NCBI GenBank assembly: GCA_900546455.1
Contig: URCS01000035.1
Coordinates: 1-19,459 of the forward strand
Source: an uncultured Collinsella sp.
GTDB lineage: Bacteria > Actinomycetota > Coriobacteriia > Coriobacteriales > Coriobacteriaceae
Direction: 5' to 3'
DNA: 19,459 nt
Positions 1 through 9,885 of this stretch are shown piece after piece (the stretch's first letter is position 1; each line of letters begins with the position of its first letter). The position numbers and the translations under genes are program-made. The notes below the pieces were generated by a model. It made no database searches, was not told the DNA's origin, and saw nothing but the letters and a program-made list of their open reading frames with translations.

Positions 1-1
1 G

Positions 2-565
2 GCTGCCGAGCGCCATCCGGGCGGCATGCGCGCCGTCATCAAGCTCGATGCGGCGCAAGTCGAGGGCTTGGCAAAACAGGCCGGCGAGGATTGCTGGCCG
101 GTCAACTACAACAGTCCGCAGCAGACGGTTGTTGCCGGAGCGCCCGAGGCGCTGCAGGAGCTCGACGTCCTAGTAAAAGAGGCTGGCGGCCGGGCCATGA
201 AGGTCGCGGTGTCGGGTGCATTCCATAGCCCCTATATGGCCGAGGCGACTGAGGGACTGGCGACGTATATCCAAGCCGCCCACGCGCCGTCTCCGCTGCT
301 GATTCCGGTCATGGCAAACATGACGGCGGCGCCCTATCCGGCGGACCCGCGAGCGGCATCGGATGTCTTGGCCAACCAGGTGAGCCATGCCGTGCGTTGG
401 GTCGACACGCTGCACACTCTGCAGGATCAGGGCATCGACACGTTTATTGAGGTCGGTCCTGGCAAAACACTGTCGGGCCTGGTCAAGCGTACGCTGAGCG
501 ACGTTCGCGTGTATTCGTGCGAAACGGCCGAGCAGGTCGCAGCTATTGCCGATGAGCTCGCATAG
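2..565 (+). CDS. fabD: Malonyl-CoA:ACP transacylase, C-terminal part (5' end cut by window)
   Basis: This enzyme moves malonyl from CoA to acyl carrier protein, making the extender unit for type II fatty acid synthesis in the cytoplasm. The reading frame is open from base 2, so the gene begins upstream and only the C-terminal ~187 residues are present; the ATG at 26 is internal. Family hallmarks are visible: the GAFHSP motif with the catalytic His codon at 224-226, the NQVSHAVRW segment that corresponds to the conserved Gln/Pro-Val-x-Trp region, and the C-terminal EVGPGKTLSGLVKR motif. The nucleophilic Ser (GxSxG) lies outside the window. fabG follows 30 nt downstream on the same strand, consistent with one fab operon. 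Confidence 0.95.
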   Translation, partial: AAERHPGGMRAVIKLDAAQVEGLAKQAGEDCWPVNYNSPQQTVVAGAPEALQELDVLVKEAGGRAMKVAVSGAFHSPYMAEATEGLATYIQAAHAPSPLLIPVMANMTAAPYPADPRAASDVLANQVSHAVRWVDTLHTLQDQGIDTFIEVGPGKTLSGLVKRTLSDVRVYSCETAEQVAAIADELA

Positions 566-595
566 CCCACAGGGCTGTAACCCGAAAGGAATGAC

Positions 596-1369
596 ATGGG
601 CAACTTGAACAACGGCGCGCTCGAGCGCAACGACTCACGCCGTGTGGCACTGGTCACGGGCGGCTCGCGGGGAATCGGCCGCGCTTGTGCGGTTGGCTTG
701 GCGGAGGACGGCTTTGATATCGCCGTTGTCTATGCCGGTAGCGTCGATGCCGCGCGCGAGACATGCGGAGCCTGCGAGATGGTTGGCGCCACGGCGCGCG
801 CATATCAATGCGACGTGGCAGACCCCGCTGCCGTCAATGCGTGCGTGGAAGTGGTTCTCAACGACTTTGGCTCCATTTGGGCGCTCGTCAACAACGCCGG
901 CATCACGCGCGACGGCCTGCTCATGCGTATGGGTGACGATGCCTTCGACCGCGTGCTCGATGTCAATCTCAAGGGCACGTTCAATACGACGCGCGCACTC
1001 ACCAAGAGCTTTATGCGCCAGCGCGGCGGTTGCGTCATCAACATGAGCTCGGTCGTGGGCCTGATGGGCAATGCCGGGCAGGCCAACTACGCTGCCTCTA
1101 AGGCGGGCGTGATCGGCCTGACCAAGGCGGTAGCGCGCGAGCTTGCGCCCCGCGGCGTACGAGTGAACGCGGTCGCACCCGGGTTTGTCGAGACCGATAT
1201 GACGGCAAAGCTATCGGATAAGGTGCGTGCGGCATGCGAGGAGCAGATTCCCCTGAGGCGCATGGCGCGTCCCGAGGAAGTGGCCGGCGTGGTGCGCTTT
1301 TTGGCGAGCGACGCGGCTGCCTACATTACGGGCGAGGTCGTACGCGTCGACGGCGGAATGGCGATGTAG
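596..1369 (+). CDS. fabG: 3-oxoacyl-ACP reductase (SDR family)
   Basis: This is the NADPH-dependent reductase of the beta-keto group in each elongation cycle. It has 257 residues with a Rossmann SDR fold: cofactor-binding TGGSRGIG at residues 21-28, NNAG at 99-102, Asn124, Ser152 in the SSVVG stretch, and the YxxxK catalytic pair Tyr165/Lys169. The C-terminal ITGEVVRVDGGMAM is typical of FabG. The start ATG at 596 has AAAGGA five bases upstream (585-590). The N-terminus carries about 15 residues before the first beta strand, slightly longer than E. coli FabG (244 aa). It sits between fabD and fabF, which supports FabG over other SDR reductases. Confidence 0.95.
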   Translation: MGNLNNGALERNDSRRVALVTGGSRGIGRACAVGLAEDGFDIAVVYAGSVDAARETCGACEMVGATARAYQCDVADPAAVNACVEVVLNDFGSIWALVNNAGITRDGLLMRMGDDAFDRVLDVNLKGTFNTTRALTKSFMRQRGGCVINMSSVVGLMGNAGQANYAASKAGVIGLTKAVARELAPRGVRVNAVAPGFVETDMTAKLSDKVRAACEEQIPLRRMARPEEVAGVVRFLASDAAAYITGEVVRVDGGMAM

Positions 1370-1405
1370 AAACCAGGGCCGAAGAACGGCTTGGATGAGG
1401 AGACC

Positions 1406-2656
1406 ATGATGGAACAGAGAGTTGCAATCACCGGTATCGGTGCCGTGTCGCCGCTCGGCAACACCGCGCTTGCCACCTGGGCGGCCATGTGCGTCGGCAC
1501 GTGCGGCATCGGCCCGATCACGCACTTCGATACCGATGCGTTTGCCGTCAAGGTGGCAGCCGAGGTCAAGGGCTTTGACGGCAACGAGTACTTTGGCAAG
1601 CGTGACGCCAAGCATCTCGACCCCTGCGTTCAGTTTGCGATGGCGGCTTCGGACGAAGCCATGCACGATGCGGGCTTTGATGTCGAAGGCGCCATCGATC
1701 GCGAGCGCCTGGGCGTCTACGTGGGCTCGGGCGTGGGCGGCATGACGACGCTCGTCGACAACGTCCATACGATTGCCGAACGTGGGCCCCGCCGCGCATC
1801 GCCCTATATGATCGCGATGATGATCCCCAACATGGCATCGGGCAATATCGCAATCCGCCACAAGGCAAAGGGCCCGACCCTGCCCGTGGTGACCGCGTGC
1901 GCAACCTCGGCCCATGCGGTGGGCGAGGCGTTCCGCGCCATCAAGCACGGCTATGCCGACGCGATCCTCGCGGGCGGCGCCGAGGCGGCCATTATCCCCG
2001 ATGCCGTTGCGGGCTTTACGTCCTGCCGCGCATTGACCACCAACCCCGATCCCGCGACGGCCTGCCGTCCGTTCGATGCAGACCGCGACGGCTTTGTGAT
2101 GGGCGAGGGTGCCTGCGTGCTCGTACTCGAGAGCATGGAGCATGCACAGGCGCGCGGTGCGCACATTTATGCCGAGGTCGTGGGCTACGGCAACACCGAT
2201 GATGCCTATCACATCACGAGCCCTGATCCCGAGGCTGCCGGCATTGCCCGCGCGATATCGCTGGCGGTGACCGAGGGCGACGTCAGGCCTTCCGAGGGTC
2301 TCTACATCAATGCCCACGGCACATCTACCAAGTTCAACGATTCGTCCGAGACGGCGGGCATTAAGCGTGCGCTCGGCGAGGACGCGGCGCGCGCCGCGCA
2401 CGTCTCGTCGACTAAGTCGATGACCGGCCACATGATCGGTGCCACGGGCGCCATCGAGGTCATGGCCTGCGCCATGGCGCTCGAGCAGGGCGTGGTGCCG
2501 CCGACCATTAACTACCACACGCCCGATCCCGCCTGCGATCTTGACTACACGCCCAATCGCGCAGTTCGCGCCGACCTTACCTGGGCGCTTTCGACCAACC
2601 TGGGCTTTGGCGGACACAACGCCGCCATCGCGCTGCGTAGATATACGAGGAGCTAG
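1406..2656 (+). CDS. fabF: 3-oxoacyl-ACP synthase II
   Basis: This is the condensing enzyme that joins malonyl-ACP to the growing acyl-ACP. With the chosen start it has 416 residues, close to E. coli FabF (413). The thiolase-fold active site is complete: nucleophile Cys165 in VVTACATSAHA, His304 in NAHGTSTKFND, Lys337 and His342 in TKSMTGHMIGATGA, and the glycine-rich NLGFGGHNAA near the C-terminus. The frame is open to a TTG at 1391, but GAGGAGA at 1397-1403 lies inside that extension and is well placed for ATG 1406 or 1409; the MEQRVAITGIG N-terminus then matches the family. FabF is preferred over FabB because of length and operon position. It ends three bases before accB. Confidence 0.95.
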   Translation: MMEQRVAITGIGAVSPLGNTALATWAAMCVGTCGIGPITHFDTDAFAVKVAAEVKGFDGNEYFGKRDAKHLDPCVQFAMAASDEAMHDAGFDVEGAIDRERLGVYVGSGVGGMTTLVDNVHTIAERGPRRASPYMIAMMIPNMASGNIAIRHKAKGPTLPVVTACATSAHAVGEAFRAIKHGYADAILAGGAEAAIIPDAVAGFTSCRALTTNPDPATACRPFDADRDGFVMGEGACVLVLESMEHAQARGAHIYAEVVGYGNTDDAYHITSPDPEAAGIARAISLAVTEGDVRPSEGLYINAHGTSTKFNDSSETAGIKRALGEDAARAAHVSSTKSMTGHMIGATGAIEVMACAMALEQGVVPPTINYHTPDPACDLDYTPNRAVRADLTWALSTNLGFGGHNAAIALRRYTRS

Positions 2657-2659
2657 AGC

Positions 2660-3133
2660 ATGGATTCCAAAAGACTTGCCGAGATAGCCGATGTTATGGA
2701 GGACCGCGGCCTCACGCGCGTGCGCGTTGAGGAGCCCGATGGCACCGCGGTCGAACTCGAGCGCGCGAGCGCCGCACAGCCGGTTGCCGTGCCCATGCCC
2801 ATGCCGAGCGCTATGGCCGCTCCAGTTGCAGCTCCCACAGTCGCGCCTGCCGCACCGGAGCCCGCCGCGCAGACACCTGCCGCCGCACCGGAGCCCAAGG
2901 GCACCGAGGTGACCGCTCCCATGGTCGGCGTTTTCTATGCTGCCCCGGCGCCGGGCGACGAACCGTTTGTGCACGTGGGCTCCAAGGTCAAGGCTGGCGA
3001 GACCCTTTGCATCATCGAGGCCATGAAGGTTCTCAACGAGGTGACGGCAGAGGCGGATGGCGAGGTGCTCGAGATCTGCGTGGCCGACGGCGACCTCGTG
3101 GAGTTCGGCAGCTGCCTCATGAGGATCGGATAG
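2660..3133 (+). CDS. accB: Biotin carboxyl carrier protein of acetyl-CoA carboxylase
   Basis: This carrier holds the biotin that shuttles CO2 between AccC and the carboxyltransferase. It has 157 residues in three parts: an N-terminal helix-rich section (1-37), a flexible Ala/Pro-rich linker (about 38-80), and a C-terminal biotinyl/lipoyl domain (83-157). The biotin site is Lys123 in the canonical EAMKVLNEV context. The ribosome binding site GAGGAG lies within the last codons of fabF (2647-2652), implying translational coupling. The adjacent accC, accDA and fab genes make its role in malonyl-CoA supply clear. Confidence 0.97.
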   Translation: MDSKRLAEIADVMEDRGLTRVRVEEPDGTAVELERASAAQPVAVPMPMPSAMAAPVAAPTVAPAAPEPAAQTPAAAPEPKGTEVTAPMVGVFYAAPAPGDEPFVHVGSKVKAGETLCIIEAMKVLNEVTAEADGEVLEICVADGDLVEFGSCLMRIG

Positions 3134-3142
3134 GTGATATCC

Positions 3143-3565
3143 ATGAACAAAGAAGAGCTCAAGAAGCTGTTACCGCATCGCGAGCCGATGCTTTTGCTCG
3201 ACGAGGCCGAGCTGGTGGGCGACGAGGCCCACGGCAAGATCACGATCACGGGCGACGAGTACTTTTTGCAGGGGCATTTTCCGGGAAACCCGGTCGTCCC
3301 CGGCGTGATTCAGTGCGAGATGCTCGCCCAGAACTGCTGCGTGCTGCTGATGGGCGATGAGGAGGCGCGCGGCGCGACGCCGTTCTATACGAGCCTCGAT
3401 AAGGTGCGCTTTAAGCGTCCGGTGCGCCCGGGCGACACGGTTGATCTGGTGTGCACCATCACGCGTGCGCGCGGGCCGTTCCGCTTTGCGACGGGTACTG
3501 CGAGCGTCAACGGTGAGGTTTGCTGCCGCGCCGATATGTCCTTTGCACTCATGCACGAAAGTTAA
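3143..3565 (+). CDS. fabZ: 3-hydroxyacyl-ACP dehydratase
   Basis: This enzyme dehydrates 3-hydroxyacyl-ACP to trans-2-enoyl-ACP. It has 140 residues with the hot-dog fold signatures: LLPHREPMLLLDE at the N-terminus, and GHFPGNPVVPGVIQCEMLAQ carrying catalytic His45 and Glu59 (equivalent to His54/Glu68 of E. coli FabZ). The frame is open from a GTG at 3134 directly after the accB stop, but AGGTGA at 3132-3137 is five bases from ATG 3143, and the N-terminus from that ATG fits the family, so 3143 is preferred. The neighbouring genes on both sides belong to acetyl-CoA carboxylase, a common fab/acc interleaving. Confidence 0.95.
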   Translation: MNKEELKKLLPHREPMLLLDEAELVGDEAHGKITITGDEYFLQGHFPGNPVVPGVIQCEMLAQNCCVLLMGDEEARGATPFYTSLDKVRFKRPVRPGDTVDLVCTITRARGPFRFATGTASVNGEVCCRADMSFALMHES

Positions 3566-3575
3566 GGAAGGCTTC

Positions 3576-4905
<1,330 letters not shown>

Positions 4906-4919
<14 letters not shown>

Positions 4920-6630
4920 AAAAGCGAAGACGGTCAACGTCCTCGAGGGACCGATGACCGAGTCGTGCGCCGAGTTTCCCGCGCGCCACGTGTTTATCAA
5001 GTGCCCGGAGTGCCGCCGCGTGATCGATGAGGCGCGCCTGCACGACAACCTCGAGGTCTGCCCTCGTTGCGGCAAACACTTTCGCGTGAGCGGGCGCGAC
5101 CGCATGCGCATGACGATTGACGAGGGCACGTTTGAGGAATGGGATGCCAGTCTGGCGCCGGAGGACTTCCTTTCGTTTCCCGGCTATGCCGACAAGCTCA
5201 AGAGCGTGAGCGAACGTTCGGGCGAGCGCGATGCCGTTGTGTGCGGCAAGGGCAAAATCTGCGGTTGCGATACGGCGCTCTTCTTTATGGACGCCAACTT
5301 TATGATGGGCTCGATGGGTTCCGTGGTGGGCGAGAAGATCTGCCGCACATTTGAGCGTGCGACCGAGCTGGGACTGCCGGTCGTTGGCTTTACCGTATCG
5401 GGTGGCGCCCGCATGCAGGAGGGCGTGACCTCGCTCATGCAGATGGCCAAGATTTCTGCGGCGGTTAGGCGCCATAGCGAGGCGGGCGGCCTGTATATCA
5501 CGGTGCTCACTGACCCCACGACCGGAGGCGTAACCGCGAGCTTTGCCATGGAGGGCGATATTATCCTGGCCGAGCCCGATGCCCTGACGGCATTTGCCGG
5601 CCCGCGCGTGATCGAGCAGAACATGCACAAGCGCCTGCCCAAGGGATTCCAGCGCTCCGAGTTTTTGCTGGAGCACGGCTTTTGCGATGCCGTTGTTCCG
5701 CGTGGCGAGATTGCGCTCACGGTAGGCGAGCTGCTGGCGCTGCACGAAGGGCACGCGCCCGGCCTGGGGGCACCGCATGAGATCGTGCATACGGGTCGCC
5801 GCGGCAAAAAGCTGGGACACTTGTTCAAGCGCTCGGCCGCACCAAAAACCGCGCTCGAGATTGTCAAGCAGACCCGCTCGGCAGATCGCGCCACGGCAGG
5901 CGAGATGATCTCGCTGGGCCTGGATGGATTTGTGGAGCTGCACGGCGACCGCTACTTTGGCGACGACGCTGCTGTGGTGGCTGGCATTGGCTGGAAAGAC
6001 GGACGCCCCGTAACGGTCATCGCCATCGAGCGCGGCACCACGACCAAAGAGCGCATGCGTCGCAACTTTGGTATGGCACATCCCGAGGGCTACCGCAAAG
6101 CGCGTCGCCTGATGCGCCAGGCCGAAAAGTTTGGTCGACCGGTTCTGTGCCTGGTCGATACTTCGGGCGCGTTTTGCGGCATCGGTGCCGAGGAACGCGG
6201 CCAGGGTGAGGCGATTGCCCAGAACCTCATGGAGATGAGCGGCCTTAAGACGCCGATTGTCTCGGTGGTGACAGGCGAGGGCGGCTCTGGTGGCGCGCTG
6301 GCGCTGTCCGTGGCCGACCGCATCCTGATGCTCTCGAGCTCGGCCTATTCGGTCGTGAGCCCCGAGGCCTGTGCGTCGATCCTGTGGAAGGATACCGAGC
6401 GCGCGAATGAGGCCGCCGAGGCGCTTAAGCTTACGGCCCCCGATCTGTTGGCGCTCGGCATCATCGACGGCATTGTCGACGATAGGGGCCTGTCGCATGA
6501 GGAGATCGCCGGTGCCGTCATGTCCTCGGCATTTGATGCCTTCGATACGCTTGGGCAGCTCGACGACGCGACCCTCACAAACCTCCGCTACGAAAAGTAC
6601 CGCGCAATCGGTCAGTACCGCACGATGTGA
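4906..6630 (+). CDS. accDA: Fused acetyl-CoA carboxylase carboxyltransferase, beta (AccD) plus alpha (AccA)
   Basis: This protein transfers carboxyl from carboxybiotin to acetyl-CoA to give malonyl-CoA. One continuous 574-residue frame holds both subunits. Residues ~25-300 are AccD-like, with a zinc ribbon Cys33-x2-Cys36-x15-Cys52-x2-Cys55, SGGARMQEG (165-173) and TDPTTGGVTASFA. Residues ~310-574 are AccA-like, with RRNFGMAHPEGYRKA, DTSGAFCGIGAEERGQGEAI (418-437) and GEGGSGGALAL (457-467). The AccA half lacks most of the ~60-residue N-terminal region of E. coli AccA, so the fusion is shorter than the two subunits together (~623). The start is uncertain: ATG 4906 (GGGG at 4895-4898), 4912, or 4954 (GAGGGA at 4945-4950). 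No stop or frameshift interrupts the junction. Confidence 0.95.
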
Positions 6631-6655
6631 CAAAGGGACAGCCCGCATGTCACAT
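6625..6655. repeat. GGGACAG-core hairpin across the accDA stop
   Basis: Perfect 8-bp arms ATGTGACA (6625-6632) and TGTCACAT (6648-6655) enclose a 15-nt loop containing GGGACAG. Including a G-T wobble the stem grows by two pairs (6623-6657). The left arm overlaps the accDA TGA stop (6628-6630), and ATG 6647, one candidate start of the next gene, lies at the loop/arm junction. No T-run follows, so a terminator role is doubtful. The core matches hairpins at 16173-16240 and 18770-18808, so this looks like a small dispersed repeat. Confidence 0.7.
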
Positions 6656-6670
6656 TGGGAAAGGCGTTCC

Positions 6671-7885
6671 ATGTCACAAGTTTCTAACACCTCGTTTACA
6701 GCGACGGTTTCATCAAACGCCATGGCCGTGGTGGACTATCTGTCCAAAAGCATGATGTCGGCGTTGCCGTTTATTGTCTGCGCGGCGTTGTTCCGCACCG
6801 TTGCCGTCATTATGGGCGAAGGCATGCTGGGCCTATGGTCTGCCGATTCCGAAATCTATCGCCTGTTCTACAGTTGGCTCTATAACGCCGGCTACTACTT
6901 TTTGCCCATTTATCTTGGTTGGGCGGCCGCCCGCCAGCTCGGTTGCTCGGAGCAGCTGGGCATGATGCTGGGCGGCGTATTGATTGCGCCCGATCTGCTT
7001 AAGCTCGTCGATGCCGCATCGACGACGGGGGCATCGATGACTTCCGTGTATGGCCTGCTTCCCGCGCCGGTCAACGATTACACGACGACTGTTATTCCGG
7101 TTCTCATCTCGGTGCCCGTGCTATGGCGAGTGGAGTGTTTCTTTCGGCGCGTTATCCCTCAGGCCGTGGCGTTTTCGTTTGTTCCGTTTGCGACCATGCT
7201 TGTCATGGTTCCGGTTTCGCTGTGTATTACGGCGCCGGCGGGCAGCTATCTGGGCATGCTGTTGGGCCAGCTTATGTTTATGCTTGGCAATTCCGGTGGC
7301 ATCGTATCGTTGCTCACACTCATGGGGCTTGCCGCGGGCTGGGAGTTCCTTAAGATCGCGGGCGTCAGCAACGTTGTCCTATCGCTCGCCTATGCGCAGT
7401 TTATGAGTGTGGGAACGGATTCGTGCATCCTGATTGCCGCGACGATGGCAACGTTCGCCGTTTGGGGTATGCCCTTTGGCGCGTCGCTCCGCGTTGCGGA
7501 TAAGGACGAGAAGGCGCTCATGCTGGGCTATTCAATCTCGGGTGTTCTTGGCGGCGTAAGCGAGCCGGCGCTGTACGGTTGCGGCTTTAAATATGGCAGG
7601 TGCCTGACGTGCATGGCCATTGGCGGCGCCGTCGGAGGCCTTGTTGCGGCCGTGGGCCACGTTACGGCCTATACCATCGGCATGACGAATGTCCTCATGG
7701 TTATTGGCTTTGCCACGGGCGGTTTTTCGAACCTGCTGTGGTGCTGCGTTGCCGGCGGCACGGCTTTTGTGGTGTCTGCGGCGCTGAGCTACTGCTTTGG
7801 CGTGGTGCCGGCGAAGGGGCAGGCGACGGGGGACGGAGCCGATTCGCCCGAAACAGTGGCGAGCGCTGCTGAGGTAAGCGCATAA
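6671..7885 (+). CDS. PTS system EIIC membrane subunit, glucose/trehalose/beta-glucoside type (stand-alone)
   Basis: This is the membrane permease domain of a phosphotransferase sugar transporter; the substrate cannot be read from the sequence. It has 404 residues from ATG 6671, mostly hydrophobic segments. YYFLPIYLGWAAARQLG (75-91) and GGVSEPALYG (294-303, with the conserved GxxEP Glu298) are hallmarks of the glucose-superfamily EIIC. No EIIB (phospho-Cys) or EIIA (phospho-His) domain is fused or adjacent, so phosphoryl transfer would need partners encoded elsewhere; alternatively it is an orphan paralogue. Start: ATG 6671 has GGGAAAGG at 6657-6664 with 6-nt spacing and is preferred over ATG 6647, which sits in a repeat hairpin. 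The C-terminal ~25 residues are a polar tail. Confidence 0.85.
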   Translation: MSQVSNTSFTATVSSNAMAVVDYLSKSMMSALPFIVCAALFRTVAVIMGEGMLGLWSADSEIYRLFYSWLYNAGYYFLPIYLGWAAARQLGCSEQLGMMLGGVLIAPDLLKLVDAASTTGASMTSVYGLLPAPVNDYTTTVIPVLISVPVLWRVECFFRRVIPQAVAFSFVPFATMLVMVPVSLCITAPAGSYLGMLLGQLMFMLGNSGGIVSLLTLMGLAAGWEFLKIAGVSNVVLSLAYAQFMSVGTDSCILIAATMATFAVWGMPFGASLRVADKDEKALMLGYSISGVLGGVSEPALYGCGFKYGRCLTCMAIGGAVGGLVAAVGHVTAYTIGMTNVLMVIGFATGGFSNLLWCCVAGGTAFVVSAALSYCFGVVPAKGQATGDGADSPETVASAAEVSA

Positions 7886-7892
7886 ACCTGTG

Positions 7893-7916
7893 CGACAAAA
7901 GGACGATCCCTTTGTC
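7893..7916. repeat. Short palindrome after the EIIC gene
   Basis: CGACAAA...GG and CC...TTTGTCG form a hairpin with a short loop (ACGAT) just downstream of the EIIC stop. It resembles the GGGACAG-core hairpins by its ACAAAAGGAC/TCCCTTTGT composition but is degenerate. It directly precedes the terminator and may be part of the 3' end structure. Confidence 0.5.
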
Positions 7917-7923
7917 GTGTTCC

Positions 7924-7956
7924 AAGGCCGCGGCCCGTGTGGGCTGCGGCCTTTTT
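7924..7956 (+). terminator. Rho-independent terminator of the EIIC transcript
   Basis: A 13-bp stem AAGGCCGCGGCCC / GGGCTGCGGCCTT with a single G-T wobble closes a GTGT loop and is followed by a run of T's (7950-7956). It lies 38 nt after the EIIC stop and ahead of the CDF gene, so it separates the two transcripts. Confidence 0.9.
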
Positions 7957-8029
7957 GTATCTGGGGGACAAAGTGGCTACACTACAATCCGGTCAAGCAA
8001 TAGATATATAGGTAGTACCGTGGGGGCGG

Positions 8030-9190
8030 ATGCAGATGGTCGAGTGGATTGTTCGTCGCGCGCAGGGCGATCGTGCGCGTGTGGGCACGTTAGCAGGCAT
8101 GGTGTGTATTGTCGCCAATGTGGCGCTTTGTGCTGCAAAGGGTGCCATTGGTGTGGTTTCGGGATCGGTTTCGATTGTGGCGGATGCCATGAACAACCTG
8201 TCCGATGCCAGCTCGAATATCGTGAGCGTGCTGGGCTTTAAGCTGGCGAGCAATCCGGCCGACCCCGAGCATCCTTACGGCCACGGTCGCTATGAGTATC
8301 TCTCGGGATTGGTCGTGGCGGCACTCGTGCTGCTGATTGGCGTTGAGCTGGTGAAGTCCTCGGTCGAGCGCGTCATCCACCCCGAACCTGTCGAGTTCTC
8401 GCTTGCCCTGGTGGCAGTTCTAGTGCTTTCGATGGTCGTAAAGCTTTGGATGGCGGCCCTCAACCAAAAGCTCGGCGATCGCATTGAGTCCGAGACGCTG
8501 CATGCGACCGCGCAGGATTCCAAGAACGATGTTCTTGCCACGGGCGCCGTACTGGCGTGCGCAATTGTTTCGCAGGTGACGGGCATCAACCTTGACGCTT
8601 GGGTCGGCCTTGCCGTTGGTGCCTATATTGGCTGGAGCGGTTTTGAACTCATCCAGGATACGGTGAGCCCGCTTTTGGGCCAGACGCCCGATCCTAAGCT
8701 GGTCAAGCACATTCGAGACAAGATCATGAGCTACCCCGGCGTTCTGGGCGTTCACGATCTGATGGTTCACGACTACGGCCCGGGCAGGAAGTTCGCAAGC
8801 GCTCACGCCGAGATGGCAGCCGAGGCCAGCCCGATGGAAAGTCACGACACGCTCGATAACATCGAGCAGGCGTTTAGGAACGAAGACGGCATGATTGTCA
8901 CGCTCCATTACGATCCCATCGTGACCGATGACCCCAAGCTGGCGAGCATGCGTTTGCGCATCAACGCCATGGCTCAACAGATCGATAGCCGCCTCTCGAT
9001 TCATGACCTGCGCTGCGTGCCGGGTCCTACGCACACCAACGTGATCTTTGACTGCGTGCGTCCCTCGGATCTGCAGATGAGTGCCGAAGACGTAAAGCAC
9101 GCGCTGGCACAACGGGTCGAATTGGAATATCCCAAGTCGATTGCCAAGATTACGATCGACGAAGACTACGTAGGACATACCCACGAGTAG
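8030..9190 (+). CDS. Cation diffusion facilitator metal exporter, MntE-like metal site
   Basis: This is an inner-membrane proton-coupled divalent metal exporter of the CDF family (386 aa). It has N-terminal membrane segments from about residue 17 and a C-terminal cytoplasmic domain from about 215 to 300, followed by an extra ~85 residues. SGSVSIVADAMNNLSDASSN (44-63) is the TM2 signature and HPYGHGRYEYL (81-91) the loop signature. Aligned by eye to E. coli FieF, the transport site is Asn55/Asp59 in TM2 and Asp163/Asp167 in TM5. This ND-DD set is, from memory, associated with Mn(II) exporters such as pneumococcal MntE rather than Zn exporters (HD-type). The start is ATG 8030 or 8036; GGGGGCGG at 8022-8029 fits 8036 slightly better by spacing. 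Substrate is inferred, family is secure. Confidence 0.9.
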   Translation: MQMVEWIVRRAQGDRARVGTLAGMVCIVANVALCAAKGAIGVVSGSVSIVADAMNNLSDASSNIVSVLGFKLASNPADPEHPYGHGRYEYLSGLVVAALVLLIGVELVKSSVERVIHPEPVEFSLALVAVLVLSMVVKLWMAALNQKLGDRIESETLHATAQDSKNDVLATGAVLACAIVSQVTGINLDAWVGLAVGAYIGWSGFELIQDTVSPLLGQTPDPKLVKHIRDKIMSYPGVLGVHDLMVHDYGPGRKFASAHAEMAAEASPMESHDTLDNIEQAFRNEDGMIVTLHYDPIVTDDPKLASMRLRINAMAQQIDSRLSIHDLRCVPGPTHTNVIFDCVRPSDLQMSAEDVKHALAQRVELEYPKSIAKITIDEDYVGHTHE

Positions 9191-9229
9191 GTTTGCGCCG
9201 GCAAAGCAAGTTATACAGAAGGGGAGAAT

Positions 9230-9847
9230 ATGAAGAGGCTGTATCTGCTCCGCCACGGCCAGACGGAGTTCAACGTTAAAAAGCTCGTCCAAGGTCGTTG
9301 CGATTCACCGTTGACCGACCTGGGCCGTCAACAGGCACAGGCAGCCGCCGCATGGCTCAAGGCCCACGGCGTCGTCCCCGACAAAATGGTCTCATCACCC
9401 TTAGGCCGAGCCATGGACACGGCGAGTCTCGTCGCTACCGAACTCCTCGGCTCGGATGCAGCAGTCGAGCCCTGCGAAGGCATCATCGAGCGCTGCTATG
9501 GAACCTTCGAGGAAGGCCCGCACGACGCGCTGCCCACCGACGTCTGGGATCCAGGCGAAGATCTGGTCCCCTTTGGAGGAGAGGGAAGCAAAGCGTTGCA
9601 AGAACGCATGGTAGCCACCCTCACCAATCTCATGGGCGCCGAGGGCATAGAAACCCTCCTAGCAGTAAGCCACGGCAGCGCCAGCCGCCAATTCATCAAG
9701 GCTGCAGCCCCAGAGGGCTTCGAGCTCCCAACAAAACTCCCCAACTGCGCCATCATGATCTTCGATTTCGATGAGGCAAAGCCACAAGCAGAAGGCGAGC
9801 CAATGCAATGCAAGTTCACCCTCCAGCAAATAGTGGACCCCCAATAA
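9230..9847 (+). CDS. Histidine phosphatase / phosphoglycerate mutase family protein
   Basis: This is a cytosolic phosphotransfer or phosphatase enzyme of the branch-2 histidine phosphatase superfamily (205 aa); the exact substrate is unknown. The catalytic motif LLRHGQTEFN contains Arg8 and the phospho-acceptor His9. Arg60 in SSPLGRAMDTA, Glu87 in IIERCYGTFEE and His148 in VSHGSAS complete the expected active site. GGGGAG at ~9222-9227 gives a good ribosome binding site for ATG 9230. It follows the CDF gene by 39 nt and may be cotranscribed with it. The second half of the gene uses more A-ending codons (CTA, GTA, CCA, CAA, ATA) than neighbouring genes. It could be a GpmB- or CobC-like phosphatase; genuine cofactor-dependent PGM is less likely because of length. 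Confidence 0.9.
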   Translation: MKRLYLLRHGQTEFNVKKLVQGRCDSPLTDLGRQQAQAAAAWLKAHGVVPDKMVSSPLGRAMDTASLVATELLGSDAAVEPCEGIIERCYGTFEEGPHDALPTDVWDPGEDLVPFGGEGSKALQERMVATLTNLMGAEGIETLLAVSHGSASRQFIKAAAPEGFELPTKLPNCAIMIFDFDEAKPQAEGEPMQCKFTLQQIVDPQ

Positions 9848-9885
9848 AGTAATTAGCTGAGCGAGCAGAGTTAAGCAGACATCAA

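Noticed and set aside
1211..2974. 587-codon open frame on the minus strand across fabG-fabF-accB
   Set aside because: Antisense to three clear genes; composition (many Gly, Arg, His) is a typical shadow of GC-rich codon bias, and it has no recognisable domain.
3134..3142. GTG start for fabZ immediately after accB
   Set aside because: The AGGTGA ribosome binding site overlaps it and is correctly spaced for ATG 3143 instead.
7960..7990. Promoter for the CDF gene around TACAAT (7983-7988)
   Set aside because: The -10 is acceptable but no -35 is found at a plausible distance, so it is not listed as a feature.
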